Assembly (NCBI RefSeq): GCF_048128805.1
Contig: NC_136000.1
Location: 23,577,446-23,641,445 of the forward strand
Direction: 5' to 3'
Length of the DNA: 64,000 nt
Origin: Centroberyx gerrardi
Taxonomy: Eukaryota > Chordata > Actinopteri > Beryciformes > Berycidae
The first letter of the stretch is position 1. Every line of letters begins with the position of its first letter. Below the pieces are notes generated by a model. That model saw only the letters and a list, made by a program, of their open reading frames with translations. It made no database searches and was not told the DNA's origin. Below, in pieces: positions 19,301 through 33,108 of this stretch. The position numbers were made by a program, and so were the translations under genes.

Positions 19301-22300
19301 GGCGCAGGCACACAGCTGGTAGATCACCTGAGAGTTGGAGACGAAGACAGAGACACGCAAACAGAAAAAACATTTAACCCAGGACTTCAAAAGACATACA
19401 GTATATACATTAATCCTCCTGAGCAGGGAACAAAAAGCAAAAGCCAACGTGGAATTTTGTTTTGTTTGTTTTTGTTCATACCGATCCCTATGTCATGGTG
19501 TCTAATCTCCTGGCGTTGTGAGTAGAGGGTGAAAGTACCTGGTAGCAGAGCTCAGCCAGGTGTGGCGCCAGGCGAGTGAGCGCAGGTCCAGATCTCTTCT
19601 CATTGCCTCTCTGCAGCAGACTCAGGATGGCGTGCAGGCAGCTCCGAGGACATCCCAGGACACCTGTAACACACAGCAAGCACTGCAGGGTCAATTTGTT
19701 GGGTCATCTAATTAAAAGTCGTGGTTCTGACAGCACTGCTGGTTTGAATTAAATGCTCGCACAGCAGAGCCATAATAAACTCAGGTTACATCTTTTGAAT
19801 GTTTAAGTCTCTAGGCTCTCTGGAAATCTACTTTGTACACATTTGCTGTTCCACTATCGCCTATCTCTGAGCACGTCATGGATATTCCTTTCAAGTAGGC
19901 AAGGAAGTCCCTATAGTCTGAATTGATACTAGAATCATTATCATCGTCCCAATCAACATGTCAATAGCTGAAGCCACGGCCTGACCTGGGTCCTGGAGGT
20001 TGGTGGAGGAAATGGGCTTCTTGACCTCGTAGCCCAGAAGATAGAGGGCCAGGTTGGGGGTCTTCAGCTCCAAGGAGGTGATCAGCAAGTTCAGGATATG
20101 GATCTGGGTTTCGTGTTGGATCCTTGCCACCTTCTTCAGTGGGTCTGAGTCTGGGAGTAAGGGTTGGGAGATGAGGATGGTGAGTTTTGGCATGACTGTT
20201 GTAAAGGTTTAATACTTGGGACAGGATTGGCGGAATTTAAATCAAATACAGAAGATTAGGCTAATTAAAAGGTGATTAAAGACAACAATGAACGGATGAG
20301 GACCATCTCTCTCACCATCTCCTTTCTCGATGCCTTCCTCTGCCTCTTCATTGTCCAGACACTCGACAAAACCTGCCATCAGCTTGTCACTCACAATCTG
20401 TAGGACAGAGATACAAAAGTCATGTGAAGTTCTAATACATCAATAAAGAGAAGATTACTAAGGTTACTGAAGCTGAAATAAGACAATAGTTAAAATTCAT
20501 GAAATCTACCTTGTAATGGTTAAGATATGAATCCAGTCTCAGTGTAACATGTTAATAATTGTGTAATAATTACTCATCTGTACAATATATTTGTTTGCTT
20601 TTTTCTTTCTCTTTTGCCTACTATTATTTTACAGTTTGTGCTTTTGAAATGCACTGTGACTTTTCGTGAAAAGTATCTTAAAAGTGATTAGACAAACTTG
20701 CACATACCTGGTCGTGTGTGAAATCTCCTACCAGCCTAGTCTGAATGTTTGGGTAGCGGGCGATACGACGCAGGATCTTGGCACTCTGGAAGGCTGCCTC
20801 TGGGTTGGAGCTGCTGTGGTACAGATACCTGCCAGGGACAGACAAAACAAAACCAGGGAATGAATATGGATACTTCAGGGGTGTGGTGTGTGGCATTTTG
20901 GATCTTGGGCTAGGGTTGACACTCAGTTACACCCTTTCTGTGCCAACTAGCCTTTGAAAAATAATTTTTGCTGTTCCACCTGGCTGCCCTTACCTGGCAA
21001 TATTGACGATGTGATCGGCTCTACGGGTCTGAGGACTGACGCCCTGGAGGAGCTGCTCCAAGGGGGAGGCCAGCAGGGAGGCCTGGCTCTCCCTCAGCAG
21101 GTCCATGAACAAAACCTCCTTCTGCAGAGCCAAGTCCACTAGGCACAGGCAGTGCAGCACTGCCGACTCCAAATGCTTCTTTCCTGGAGGGGAGAAGTAA
21201 TGAAGGATGCCATCAGAACATACACACACACCAAAAAAAACAAAAAACAAAACAGACAATCTCAATTACAAATGTATGGGAGTAGTGCATCCAAAAATCC
21301 AAAAGAGAGATAGGACGAAAGAGAGATCAACAGAAAAGGGTGAACTGGGTTTGTCTGCACATGTATGTGTCCTGACTGAAGAGTAAGAGGGTTTTTGTAT
21401 GCATATATGTATCTTTACTGAACAGGAAGACAGCAAGTTTTGGCGTGTGTTTGTGTGTGCTCCTGTCTTTCTTTAACACCAGCTGCATATGCTCTCTCAC
21501 CAGGGAAGGGTGCGTAGGTGTCCAGTTGGCGTACGCCTTCCTCCAGCAGGCTGAGGCAGAGTGCCAGCATGGGCGAGTCGTTGAGCAGGTGGAACATGAT
21601 GCTGTGGCCGGGGGGCTTGTGGGCCGGGACCTGCTCCCCCTGCAGCTCCACCATCTCCTGGATGAAGTCTGACGGCTGAGGCTCGTAGTCCCGCAGCAGC
21701 TTGTGGAACACCTCCAAGACGGCGTCGGCTACCTCCCACTGGAGGATGGAAAAGGAAAAAAGGAGGAAAAGTGGAGAAACAAAGGTGAAGAATAGCAGTA
21801 AGAGGGAAAAGAAAATAGGAAGTTTCCAAAATTACCCCAAATAGGTGGTTTCAAAAAATCAGTTTGTTATCCTATATTTTATGTTTAAACGTAGTTTGGT
21901 ACGTTATCTAAACAAAATCTCCATGCATCGTTCATCTGCATTGGTATTTTATTACCAGGTGTATATGTAGTTCACTGGAGCCACATATCTTCAATAGACA
22001 CAGAGAGCGAATTACACGGCACTATACCTTCTCAGCTGGACGGCGATAAGCTCTGGTGGGGAAGGGGAGGAACACGGCGTCACGCAGGAAGGTCAGGTAG
22101 GGCTGGAACCCCGGCACGCGTAGCCCCGCCCCCAGGTTGACGGGCAGGCTGCTCTCCACCAATGTGCTGATCAGCTGACTGAAGGCGCGTGTCAGAGGGT
22201 ATTCCTCACAGCTCGACTCGATCTCGTTCAGCTCCACCTAAGAGCCGGGAATACAGGTCAGAAATACAGGTTTGCCAGCCAAATACACACACTGCTTACA

Positions 22301-25300
22301 GACTACACAACTTTTAAAATCTCAACAGATTGAAAACAGAAAGCATTTCACATTAAAACAGACAGTAGATTTCTACTCTCTCACTTTGCACATACTACAC
22401 AAAGAATCTATAATGGGGTTCAACAACAGAGAGCTGGTTAGTAATCCATGTTGGGATTGAAAGAAAAAAATAATAACAATCAAGATAAAAAAATCTGGCT
22501 AAAAGTCAAGTAGTGAGAATCCAGCATTACACACACTCAGAAAACAAGGAATCCTGACAACAGACTCACCTCAATCCCAGCAGCCTGTCTCTGTCCTGGG
22601 GCTCGCACTGTCTGAAGGATCTGTAGTAGAGGAGCACGGAATTATAGCACTTAAGCAGATCTGATGATACAAGACCAGCTCTAACAACACAAATTATAAA
22701 ATTAGTTTCAAAACAGTACAAGGATCAGGTATTTTGGATAAAGATAGGGTGGGTTTAGGGTGGGATAATATGAAGAGTTTCATTCCAACATAAGATATCT
22801 ACCATTTGAAGAAAGTGACACTGACAAAATGATTGGCATGCACACAAAATTAAAACAAATTCTAGTAAGTAAGTAAGTAAGTAAGTAAGTATAGTAGAAG
22901 GACTTAATGAAGCACTTCAGTCTTCTTTTCAGTCTACTTTTACAGACTGGATCCTCTATATTTTAGAGATATTAAATAATGCACTTTGAGTAATGTTTCT
23001 TTTTTGCTATACAGCATTTTATAACAAAACATTTAATGTGAAAAATGTCCATCATGTCCATCCTCTTATAACAGCATAAAGACTAAGGCAACTCTATTAA
23101 TAGTATTCTATGTATCCCAGGCTGACCTGAGTGTACTCCAATGACTGCCAGAGTGAAGCAGCGATCTCTGGTGACTTCCCAAAGGCAGCCAGGCAGTGCA
23201 GGAGCTCAGCCTTGAGGACCGGTGGAATGCTGCACTGTAGTAACCCTAGCATCACGACCACTGGGGTCCACTGGGGGTGCTCGCACAACGCCAGCCGAGC
23301 GTTTTCACACTGAAAAAACATACAAAATTCCAACACAGTTAGATGATACATTACCTAAAACATCTCAGCCTACTGAAGGGAGCTTTCCTAGAAGCAAGGA
23401 GAACTTTCAGACTTTAGGACAGACCAATCACACTTGACGCTGTCCTTAATGATGTACTAGGTTATAATAACTATTCGTCAAAGTTTGGCAAACCAGTCAA
23501 AATTCCATGAGCTCCAATCGTATTTTCACAATGTCATTTTACAGCCAAAGCAATAAGAGCACAAAACCAAATACTCTTGGAGCTCCAACAGCATGTTGTA
23601 CCATACCCAAGTAACGATGGTGGTGAGCAACTGCAAAAAGGAGGTGAGTCCGTCCAGCTCCCTCTGCGTGATGCCCCTCAGTGGCGGGTGGCGGTAGTGC
23701 GCTGCATCTGGATTGGGCAGGTCTCTTCGCAGGTTCTCGTGGTAGAGCATGAGGGAGTGAAAGAAGTGTTCCCAAGAGACAGGGTTACCTGCCACTCCCT
23801 GGATGTTGTCGCCTGCATAAATGTACACACAGTTAGTTGGCTTTCATGCGCATCTGCATAAAACAATAATAGCAATATGCTGCTCAGTAATGCTACCAGG
23901 CTAAGTTTGATAAATGAAACTAGAAGACACTTGGAGAGCACAAACCTCTGCCAACACTGAACAATTTTCCAACTTGCTGTTACACCCAAAGACATCATTC
24001 CTATCAGTTAAATTTTAAGTTAAATTGATTTCTTGACCCTGCAAAAATACCCTTAGGATTTGGAATCAACTCTCTATCTCTGTTAATTGTAATTAATCTC
24101 ATTAATCTTTTCTTCACTTGTGAAATACGTATTGAAGAAACAAGCCGATCTTACCGTGTGGGGCTCCGTTGGTTTTTAGCAGGCTGAAGCAGTAGTGTGC
24201 ACACTGTGGCCCATTGGCGAGGCCCTTTAGCATACGCAGATAGGAGATGTAGAGGGTGGAGGGCAGAAGGTCTCCCATCTGACGCACAAACTTAGACAGA
24301 ACCACCTGCAGCATAGCACAGGAAAAAATATATATATATTTTACCAGAATGAAGTAAAAGGTATACAAAAGGCATAACATACGTTATATCCAGCCCTGGA
24401 TATAACTTAAGCTGGATATGTTGGAAATTTTTGATCCAAAGTAGTATCAATACTTCAATTTCAATACTAGTTCTAAAATAATATTTTTCCGTAAGTTTCA
24501 AAATTGAAATAAGCTCTTTACAATATGTGCTATCATTTCCGCATGCCATTTTTCTTTTCTTAACATAATCGGACCATGCTCAATTGCTTTCCTCCAGAGA
24601 AATTCCCATAGGCTATGATAACACCAAGATCCCATTGCAAGAAACTAACATTTTGAAGGTTTTTGATACCTTTCAATACACTTCTGTCTCATCATCAACA
24701 TAGTCAGAATTTTCAGTACTAATAAACACAGTTTTTCAATCTCCAATTCTTTAGCAAGGTGAGACTCATGTCCAGAAAAGCCAGCCCCTACCTGTTTGTG
24801 CGGAGGCCTCTGCAGGGCCATGCCCAGGTAGGATCCCTGCAGGGAGGCATGTTGGAGAGACTCTGTGGGACACCAGAACTCCAGACCCAGCTCCAGGCCA
24901 AACGGGTCCTTGTTGTAAAACTCTCCTATCTGGAGAGACAAAGTATAATAATCACTGTGACTAGCAAGTTAACTCAAGGGATTTACTTCTAATTTTTGGT
25001 GAACTGCTGAAGAATGAAGAAGTTACTCGCGGAAAATTAAAATGTAAAAAAATTAGTTTTGTGTGTGTGTGTGTGTGTTTAAGGAAGACTGACCAGGAAC
25101 ATGAGCTGGTCTAAGTCTTTGCGTAACGACGGAGGCTCACTGCCCATCTGTAGGGACATATGCACCAGGCGGGCGTCCTCATCAGCACGGTTACGCAGCT
25201 GCTTCACCTACAAAGACAGCAAACCGTGTAAATGACACAATATTTAAATCAGTATACAAAATAATAGAAATAAAACCTGATGATGAAGAAAATGTCTAAT

Positions 25301-28300
25301 TCTGAGAAGTTCCATGACAAATCAACCTCTTACTCAAGTAAAAAACCCTGAAAAGAAACACAGCACCACTGGCATCTCTCACCTTCATTGGCATGAGAGC
25401 CAGGAAGTCTGTAATGAGTGAATGGAGGCGACGGATGAAGAACTCTTCCTGGGCAAAGTTCTCACATCCCAGCATGCCCTCCTTCATGAACAGGAAGACG
25501 TCTCCCAGGAGCGCCTGGTCGGCCAGAGCCTCGTCTGCCTCAGTGAACTCAACCAGGGCTGCACAGGACACACACACATGAATAGAAATTAGAAAATATA
25601 TGGCTATAATATCATGATCGATATGCATTAACAATTAGAACAAACTACACACTGGGCCACAACATACACAATAACAATAGATTTAATATAATCATCAGTA
25701 ATTAAAACAATCCACCAATATTCTTTTTTTCTTAGGGTTAGAGGCCTTACCGGAGCCCTGTGGCAGCTGGGACAGGGCCCTCAGAGCCAGGGCCCAGGCC
25801 AGCCGGCACACAGCCTGCAGGCCGGGAAGCTTCCATGGCTGGCCCTCCATCAGACGACTGTGCACCGCAGACACATACTGCCTCTCCGTCAGCAACGGCA
25901 GCGCTTGGAGCAGGTCTAGCAGAACGCAACGCATAGAGATTATACTTCATTCACTGTGAAATACTAGACCTGAAAGCATTCTTGTGCATGAATACAAGTA
26001 GTTCTTATTGGATTTAACCACTGACTTGAATCAAAGTTGAACTCGTGGAAAATCATAAGCGTAAGAGTTCATGAGATGCCAACAAAACCAAGAATGAGCA
26101 AACTTTCCTTTCCTCTCACCTTCTCTATCTTCCGTGCCTTGCTCTAGGAAGCTGACATCCAAGCAGTAGAGCAGTGACATGACCAGAGCCAGGTTCACGC
26201 CGTCCAATGAGCCATCGGCTTCAGCTGTCACCGTCTCCAGGTGGCCAATAAGAGCCAGGGTGTCGTCTTTAGTCAAAGGTGATTGGCAGGTCCATGAAAA
26301 CAAGCTGTCTGCCAGTGCCTGTCTGCATTCTTTGATGAGGTCAGATACCTGGTGACAAGAGAGGGAGGGTATAAAATTGAATGCTGTCCATATTCCTCTC
26401 TGCAACCTTCCACTACATGATGTTTCTACTTCAGTCACAGCCAGGAAAGCACTGGCTTCGGTTTGGTCAACAAGCGTGATTTAAAATTAAGGCCCATTCG
26501 CTCTCACCTCCTTCCTGTGCTTCTCGTTGCCCAGGCCGCGCTCCTTCTGCAGCCGTTCGAACTCCCGTGTCACGTTGATCTCTGACACCAAGCTTAGGAT
26601 GCGTTTAGTCAGACCCTGGCTCATCAGCTCATCTGTAAAACGTGTCGTCAAAGCCACCAGCTCTCCACTGAGCGAGAAAACAAACAACACAACAATTCAA
26701 TGAGTATATCTGGGTTTTGGGGGGGAAAATGTTTCAGTACAGGACAATATGGTCATAATGAAAACCTTTTTAATCATCGCAACTTCGCAAGTGTGCCTGT
26801 CAATGTTAGAATGTGTAAGCTACTTGTATGTGTTTGGCTCAGGCACTAAAGGGAGTGGTGTGGGAAGTGGAGACAGTGTCAATACCTCAGCTCCAGGGTG
26901 AAGGTCTTGCCGTGGCGTGACTGGATGAGCGAGCGCAGGGAGTTGGCCACACACAGCTTCCCGTCCCAGTAGAGCAGCACGGCCACTAGCCCTCGTGTCA
27001 GGCCTGGGAAATGGGGCTGCTGGTGCTCACCTGGAAAAACACAGAGATATTCATAAAATGCACCTTGTGAAATGTTGCACGTCTGTAGTGGCGTTCATAC
27101 AAGGCCTTATCCCGAGATCATAGATGCGATCAGGACAATACAGGAAGCAGGAAAACAAAAATCGCTATTAAAAATGAATGGGAGTGTTGTGTCCATAAGG
27201 CATGAAAATCCTGGGGGGAAAAATCTCTACTAATATCCCAAGATGGGGCTTTTTGTCCAAAGGAGGACCCATAGGATGATCACTGAATAAGAAAACAGAC
27301 TGCCAAATTACAGCTAGTGTTGACTGTGATGTGCACATAATACCTGGTCACCAAATTCACAACATAATTTGATTGATAACTGTGAAATGAGATACTAGTG
27401 TGCTTATAAGTCTTGTCTTTTCCTTGTGTGCACATTACCTGCCAATAGCAGCTCCAGAGCAGCCAACTCTCCGATATCAAACAAATCACTGAGGATGAAG
27501 GCTTCTGTGAGGAGCTGCTCAGGAAGGAGGCGCGACCCCTGTTGGCCCTGGATGGCGATGCCCTCTGTGCTGGCTTTACGCACCTTCTCTCTCTGTTCTG
27601 CACTCTTTGGCTGAAGAACATGAGAAAACCTGTTTGTTAGAAATAAACCTACACTAGAGACATACTAATGAAATATTCAAATGCAAAGTGATAGTGATTT
27701 GTGTATTCAAACATCTCACAGGGTTCTTGTAGAGCGACAGAAAGTGCGGCTTGTGTTTCTTCAGCTGCAGGTCGAGGAGGTGGACGCTCTCCGGCTGTCT
27801 CCTCAACACGGCACCCTCCACCGTCTCCCATAGCTCCTTCAGCGGCCCCCACAGACTGGCTCCTAGGAGGGTACATGAACTGTCAAGGGCCTTGTCTCAT
27901 CACAAAAAAACACTTATACAGGTTTAGGTGGCAGAAGTGGGTGTGTTGTGAATCATCTATTTTCTTTTTCCTATTGAGGTTTTTGTGGAAGTTTTTCCTT
28001 GTCCTCAGTTGAGGGTCTCAGGTTGGTGGGGTCATTTTCTTTTATTGTTTTCATAATGTTGTGAAGCCCTTTGAGACTGTGATTAAGGGTTATACAAATA
28101 AACTTGACTGGACTGAGTGTAAACACCTGATCGAGGCTCATTGATAGATTGGTTAGCAGTGGGTAGTTTAGATTTTATACGAATGAAGCAGTAGGCATGG
28201 CACAAGGAAGTGAATTTGCGTTATGCCAGGCAGTAATGCCAAACACAACAACTTTGCTTGATCAATTCAATTTTGTTTCACTTTTGCTTCCGAATAACTC

Positions 28301-28699
28301 GTCTGCTGACAGCTGTGACTGGAGTTACACTGGGTCAGTTTTCAAATCCACATGGCCTTGGTTTTACTAGGAAAACATAAAGTGCTAAGCGTACAGCGTA
28401 AGACTAAAATATTTCCCCACCACCTATCAGTTAAAGTAAACAAATTATTAGCTAGCTAGGTAACGTTAACTTGCAAGCTAGGCTAAGTTAGCCTAGCCGC
28501 TCATGCCTGAACTTGACACAGATCCACAACCATGTGGTCGAAACCTGCGACATGGGATGAAAGTGGCGCTTGAAAGCAAATATGCATGTGCTTGTTTAGG
28601 CAACAGCAACTAAGAGCTACTAGTAGTCATTCTCGTGATTTCGTTATAATTGAAAGAAATATAGTTCATACCCGAATTTACCGCCATCTGCGCCGCCAT
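10329..28699 (-). CDS. nup205: nup205, nuclear pore scaffold nucleoporin, about 42 exons
   Basis: Complete gene on the minus strand. The start codon is at 28697-28699 (MAAQMAVNS), and the first coding exon is only 28 bp (28672-28699). Further exons include about 27720-27862, 27439-27610, 26887-27030, 26120-26347, 25381-25560, 24154-24307, 23127-23311, 22027-22239, 21502-21740, 20993-21183, 19984-20152, 16800-17011, 14843-15034, 12253-12427 and the last at 10329-10481, ending FIQALVRRIRGLLRQPKS. Inner boundaries are good to a few bases. The joined product is about 2,000 residues; human NUP205 is 2,012, and identity is high throughout (for example ANGPQCAHYCFSLLK, KAELLHCLAAFGKSPEIAAS). Family knowledge: NUP205 is an alpha-solenoid adaptor of the inner ring (NUP93 complex), needed for pore assembly and transport. 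One loop (near QQQGAGLEGVASSGFASIA) is shorter than in human. One donor (17237-17238) is the weak GTCCGG. Confidence 0.96.
15362..15643. repeat. Degenerate hAT-like MITE in a nup205 intron
   Basis: The ends CAGGGAATCTGCAAGTAT and, reversed, CAGCGTGTCTGCAGGATA are imperfect terminal inverted repeats. The interior is AT-rich, with repeated ATTTAAGAC motifs near both ends. This resembles a common fish non-autonomous element whose ends read CAGGG..TCTGCAG. I saw no clear target-site duplication, so it is probably old. Confidence 0.5.
16515..16640. repeat. Fish dispersed repeat fragment (TTAGCAGATGCTCTTA motif)
   Basis: The motif ACATTTTAGCAGATGCTCTTACCCAGAGCGAC is a widespread fish dispersed-repeat signature, seen here at 16515-16550. 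The trailing part is AT-rich and its end is uncertain. It sits in a nup205 intron. Confidence 0.4.
22864..22890. repeat. (AGTA)n microsatellite
   Basis: About six to seven AGTA tetranucleotide units in a nup205 intron. Confidence 0.85.
27965..28120. repeat. LINE/SINE-like 3' tail fragment
   Basis: The sequence GTGAAGCCCTTTGAGACTGTG followed by a ...TATACAAATAAACTTGACTGGACTGA tail resembles the 3' ends of fish non-LTR retroelements that finish in a short tandem repeat. No ORF remains. It sits in the first nup205 intron. Confidence 0.45.
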
Positions 28700-29309
28700 G
28701 ATAAACACGGATTTGGAAAATTGGACAGAAGCTCCCGGCCTTGTGCCGGTATGAAATTTAAATTAATTCATCCTTTAAACATATTTTGTTCATATTTCCT
28801 GAATAAATGTTCACTAATTCTACTTTGATATGTACACTGGGTACTCAAGCAAGATATATATATTTTGAAAATTGATGAACTTGTGGACAATCTCTTCAGG
28901 CGGGGTCCTCGCACAGCTCAGCATAGATTTGCTAGATGGGACCTGTAGTTCACAAGTAGAAGACTATAAGATGTCTTCATTTGACTTTCTGAGCTTTCTG
29001 TGTTAATTTGTTGTTTTAAAATTTCCATTATTTTTCAAACATTATTTTTCATGAAAGTTGTAAATAAGAAAACAATGCTTTTGTAGTGCTGAAACGCTTT
29101 CCTGTACTGCAAGTGGAACCATCGTTTGCCCTGCTCTGTGTTGAGCGGTACTGTTTTGTCGTTACACCAACATGTCCATGCTAGTTTGACAGCGGTGGAG
29201 CCGTGACCGCTGGGATGAAAATGTGTCATTTATGACTTGAAAGATGCCGGTACCACCATAAGTCAAGTATTTAATTGAATAAGGGGCGTGGGGCATTTTG
29301 GACGACACC
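28700..29309. promoter_or_regulatory. Shared bidirectional promoter region nup205 / agk
   Basis: Only 610 bp separate the divergent start codons of nup205 (28699, minus) and agk (29310, plus). No other gene fits between them, so the two probably share a promoter. I saw no convincing TATA box at a fixed distance, which is usual for housekeeping genes. Transcription start sites cannot be placed from sequence alone. Confidence 0.6.
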
Positions 29310-32300
29310 ATGGCCCGAGTTGTGAAAGTGTTTCGGACTCTGCGGAACCACTGGAAGAAGTCCACATTTGCCGTGTGTGTTATGTCTTACGGGGGACACT
29401 GGCTGTATGGTAAACATTGGTGGGTATCTGCATTCTCCACATTATCATAAACATGAGAAATTGACTGTTCAGAATTCAAACTTTGCTGTAGATGATCGAT
29501 AGTTGCTCAGGATCAGCACATCCAACATGTCAGCCACAGTATGAAGGACCAGACGGATTAGATGGGGCGTGGGCCTGTTCATGTGTCTTATATGTGTTGT
29601 GTGTTGTGTCTTATCAGTGACAGTCTTCTGCGGAGGGAAGCTTGTCTAGAGGCCAGGGTAAGAAATCACTGTTGTTTGTGTACAAAGTGTTTCCAGCCTC
29701 GGCTTGCACTAAATGATCGTATTGTATAATACCTAAACCTTCCTATGGTGCTTATAATTGTCATTTCTGTGATAGGAATTTGGGCGTCAACAGATAGCGC
29801 CACAGGAGCAGCTGAAGAAAGCAACCGTTATTTTGAACCCTGCAGCTTGCAGTGGGTAAGACACAAACTCCAAGAGAGTCTTGTCTACACTTCTGCCACC
29901 TATTTTTCCTCAGTGCAAGTATTATATTATTATAGTTTTTCTCTGCATGTTTCTAGTTTCTTGTCTCACTCTTCTCCCTGCTCTCCCCAGAAAAGCCAAC
30001 AACTTGTTTGAGAAGAATGCTGCCCCTATTTTACACCTGGCTGGTGTGGAGATTACAATCGTCAAGGTATCGTTTGGTGTTTTTCTGTTTGAACACATCA
30101 GAACTTTTACTGGCACCGGCAGGGAACGCCTTGTGTAATATTGAGATTATACAGAGTGTATTATTGGATTTCCTCTACAGACAGACTATGAAGGCCAGGC
30201 TAAGAAGCTGATAGAGCTCATGGAGCAGACAGACATGTTGATTGTGGCCGGAGGGGACGGCACCTTGCAGGAAGTCGTCACTGGTTTACTGCGGAGGCCA
30301 GATCAAGTAGGTGTCACACAGCAAGTACACTGATCCATTAATTGCCACTGTTTGTATACCTAGGTTTAGTTTAGTTTGTGATATAAATGATAAAGACTGA
30401 ATGGATGTTTCTTGACAATAGGAAACATTCAGTGAAACACCAATTGGATTCATTCCACTGGGCTCTCGCAATTCCCTGAGTCCGAGTCTTCACCTGCTAA
30501 GTGACAACAAAGTCAAGTAAGTATTTTATAAATTCACTCTTGAAGATACATTTTTATATCTTTAGAAGCTATCCCACAATTGATTGGATATAATGCCTCA
30601 TCAAATTAGCATAGGGGTTGCCTGAAAGCAAACACTTTTTCATTCTTTTTCTTTTTCTCTTTCCTCCTCTTCCCTCTTTTTCCAGACACATCACATCAGC
30701 GACTCTGTCCATTCTGAAGGGAGACACGATCCCTCTGGATGTGCTCCAAATCAAAGTAAGGAAATACTTTTACTTTGAAAACTCTTCAAGTAACAAACTT
30801 GGTGTTTGTCTTGCATGCAGACTCATGCTTATTTCAGTATTTTAGGTCAAATTGTCCTGCTGCACCAGCAGACAAAAAAAATTCACTTGTCATAATATGG
30901 CTTGTTTCAAAAAGCGTAACAAGGTGAATTGTTCTGAAAGTAAATGTATTGAAACATCAAATTCATCTGATAATTTGACTCAAACCTCTCAAAATAATGA
31001 GGTTTAAATACTAGATAAACCGTTTGCTTTTATTCTTTCATTTTTGCAATGCACTGAAAAATTATGTGTCATCAGTTTAGCCTGGACAGAAATTAGAATT
31101 TTTGTTGTGGTTTTTCTGTGCAGGGGGAGACGGAACAGCCAGTGTTTGCTCTGATGGGACTGCGCTGGGGAGCTTTTAGAGATGCGGCTGCAACAATCAG
31201 CAAGTGAGAATACAGAATTGGCCTCTCAAATAGTAAACTTGAGTAAACAGTGACATGATTTCCCTACTACTTAAATCTAACAGCTTATCTACGGTCTTTC
31301 CCCCATAGATATTGGTACCTTGGACCACTGAAGACAAGAGCAGCACATTGGTTTAGCACACTGCGGGTAAGCCTGCATGTTTTCCCTAAACATAATAGAG
31401 TTAGAACTATGTTGGCCTTTTATTAAATATCGGATATCGTCCATTCATTTGGTCTATCGCCAATATGATGGAGGTTCCACCCTGACCACAGCTACATAAA
31501 AACAGAATGTAAAACCTTCAATGAAATTATATTTTCCTTGGTCATTTTACTTTGTTTCATCTAATTGTTCCATAATGTTTTTTTGTAAATTATTTGTTCT
31601 TTTAATGGCAGTAATATCTCCTAGAGTTTCCCCTACAGTTGAATAGGTGTGGTGGGTCCCCCTGCTTAGCTGCTAACCCTAAAAGAATCCCATAAGTCTG
31701 GGTTTCAATGGAGAAATTTAGTGTCCCATGATGATCTAAATTCAGAGGCTTTTCTACTCTGACAAGAATAAAATTCTGCAGGCAAACACTGAATACTTGT
31801 AACTTTCTGGGCATAAATTTGGATCAAATTTCCAAATACTGATTACTAATCATTATTGGCTATCGGCAGCTTCAATAAAAAAAAATATCAGTATCGGTAT
31901 CGGCCTTCAAAAACCCATATGGGGCAAACCCTAAAACATAGATGCCACCAATGTATTGCTGCTTTTCAGATTTCTCCCACTCCCACATTTCTCACCCATG
32001 TCTGTGCTCTAATCCTGAGCCTGATGATGCAGTTGTATCCCGCACTGTGTTGAACTGTCCCTCACGCCCCTCAGGAGTGGCCCCTGGTTCGGGAAGCCTC
32101 GGTGTCCTACCTGGCCCCCAGCCTCCGGCCCCCCGACCTGCCCCCTCAGAAGCCGCCCAGGCCCAACCTGCTGTACCGCATCGTCCGCAGACTGAAGAAC
32201 TACTGGCACCCGCCTGTTGAAGGTAGCGTGTGTGACGGATGCGTTGATACTGCATCATAACAGTGAAATGTTCTGAGGTTGTTTATGGTTTATGGTTTGT

Positions 32301-33108
32301 GTGTGTTGTTTACTCAGAGCCTCCAAAACCCGTGGAGCCAGAGAAGTGGGAGGAACAGCAGCTGTCCACATTGGAGCTGTTGATTCAGACGCATAACAAA
32401 AACCCTGCGGAGAGGGTCAGTCCAAAAATAATTGTACTTACAAAACCTCACGAGTACACGAATGCTGACGTCATCCGACTAAACGTCTGTCCTGTTTTTC
32501 TTCCCCTTAGAATTATAATTTCATATTTGTTTGTCCATTTCTCTTGCCTTTTAGCGCATAAATGATTCCCTGATGATCAGCGCGGAGCCAGACAATCTGA
32601 CTGTGGGCGAGTTCATCACTGTTGGGTCAGTAGTTGTCTGCTATACACACGCACCCACACTGTCGAGACAATAAAACTGACGCGGGTTTATGCAGTTTTA
32701 AGTAAAAGAATGTATGTTCTTCATCCTAGGAATAAAAAAGAAGAAGACCCAACTTTGTTCACTAAAACGTCCACAAAACTGGAAGTTGGCGCGTGTCGAC
32801 TGCAGCTGCCAGAGGTCAGAGACTCCCTAACTGATTTGATCCCAATTCATTTTGTCACATCAAAGCAAATCAAACCTCTGTGAGAAAAGATTGTGCCGGT
32901 ATTAATGAATCTGCTTCTAAAGCTTAGTGTATTTTTGTGTCTTTACATTTAACTTTCTGGCCTGACCCTGCAGGGCGGAGGTGGCTTCTACAACATCGAC
33001 AACGAGGAGTACGAGGCCATGCCCGTCGAGGTGAGGCTGTTGCCACGGAAACTACGCTTCTTCATCAGCGCCGAGCGCAGAGAACAGCTCCTCACACAGA
33101 TGCAGTGA
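29310..33108 (+). CDS. agk: agk, mitochondrial acylglycerol kinase
   Basis: Complete gene: 14 exons at 29310-29419, 29618-29657, 29776-29855, 29991-30066, 30181-30306, 30422-30516, 30686-30755, 31124-31203, 31309-31366, 32075-32222, 32318-32415, 32555-32625, 32730-32814 and 32974-33108. They join in phase to 423 residues (human AGK 422). The start [17 protein letters not shown] matches the human N-terminus. Key sequences: hydrophobic N-terminal segment (about 18-32), [12 protein letters not shown], and the diacylglycerol-kinase signature [11 protein letters not shown] (about residues 122-132). The C-terminal [13 protein letters not shown] is strongly conserved. Family knowledge: AGK phosphorylates monoacyl- and diacylglycerol to lysophosphatidic and phosphatidic acid, and is a subunit of the TIM22 carrier translocase in the inner membrane; human loss causes Sengers syndrome. 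The segment [11 protein letters not shown] replaces the human GETSSLSHTLF after IPIGFIPL. Intron 9 carries repeat-derived sequence. Confidence 0.96.
31417..31930. repeat. Dispersed repeat remnants in agk intron 9
   Basis: Motifs such as ATATCGGATATCG near 31430 and AAATATCAGTATCGGTATCGGC near 31880 are typical of fish non-autonomous DNA transposons with TATCGG-rich ends. No paired termini or target-site duplication could be fixed, so the family is not assigned. Confidence 0.35.
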
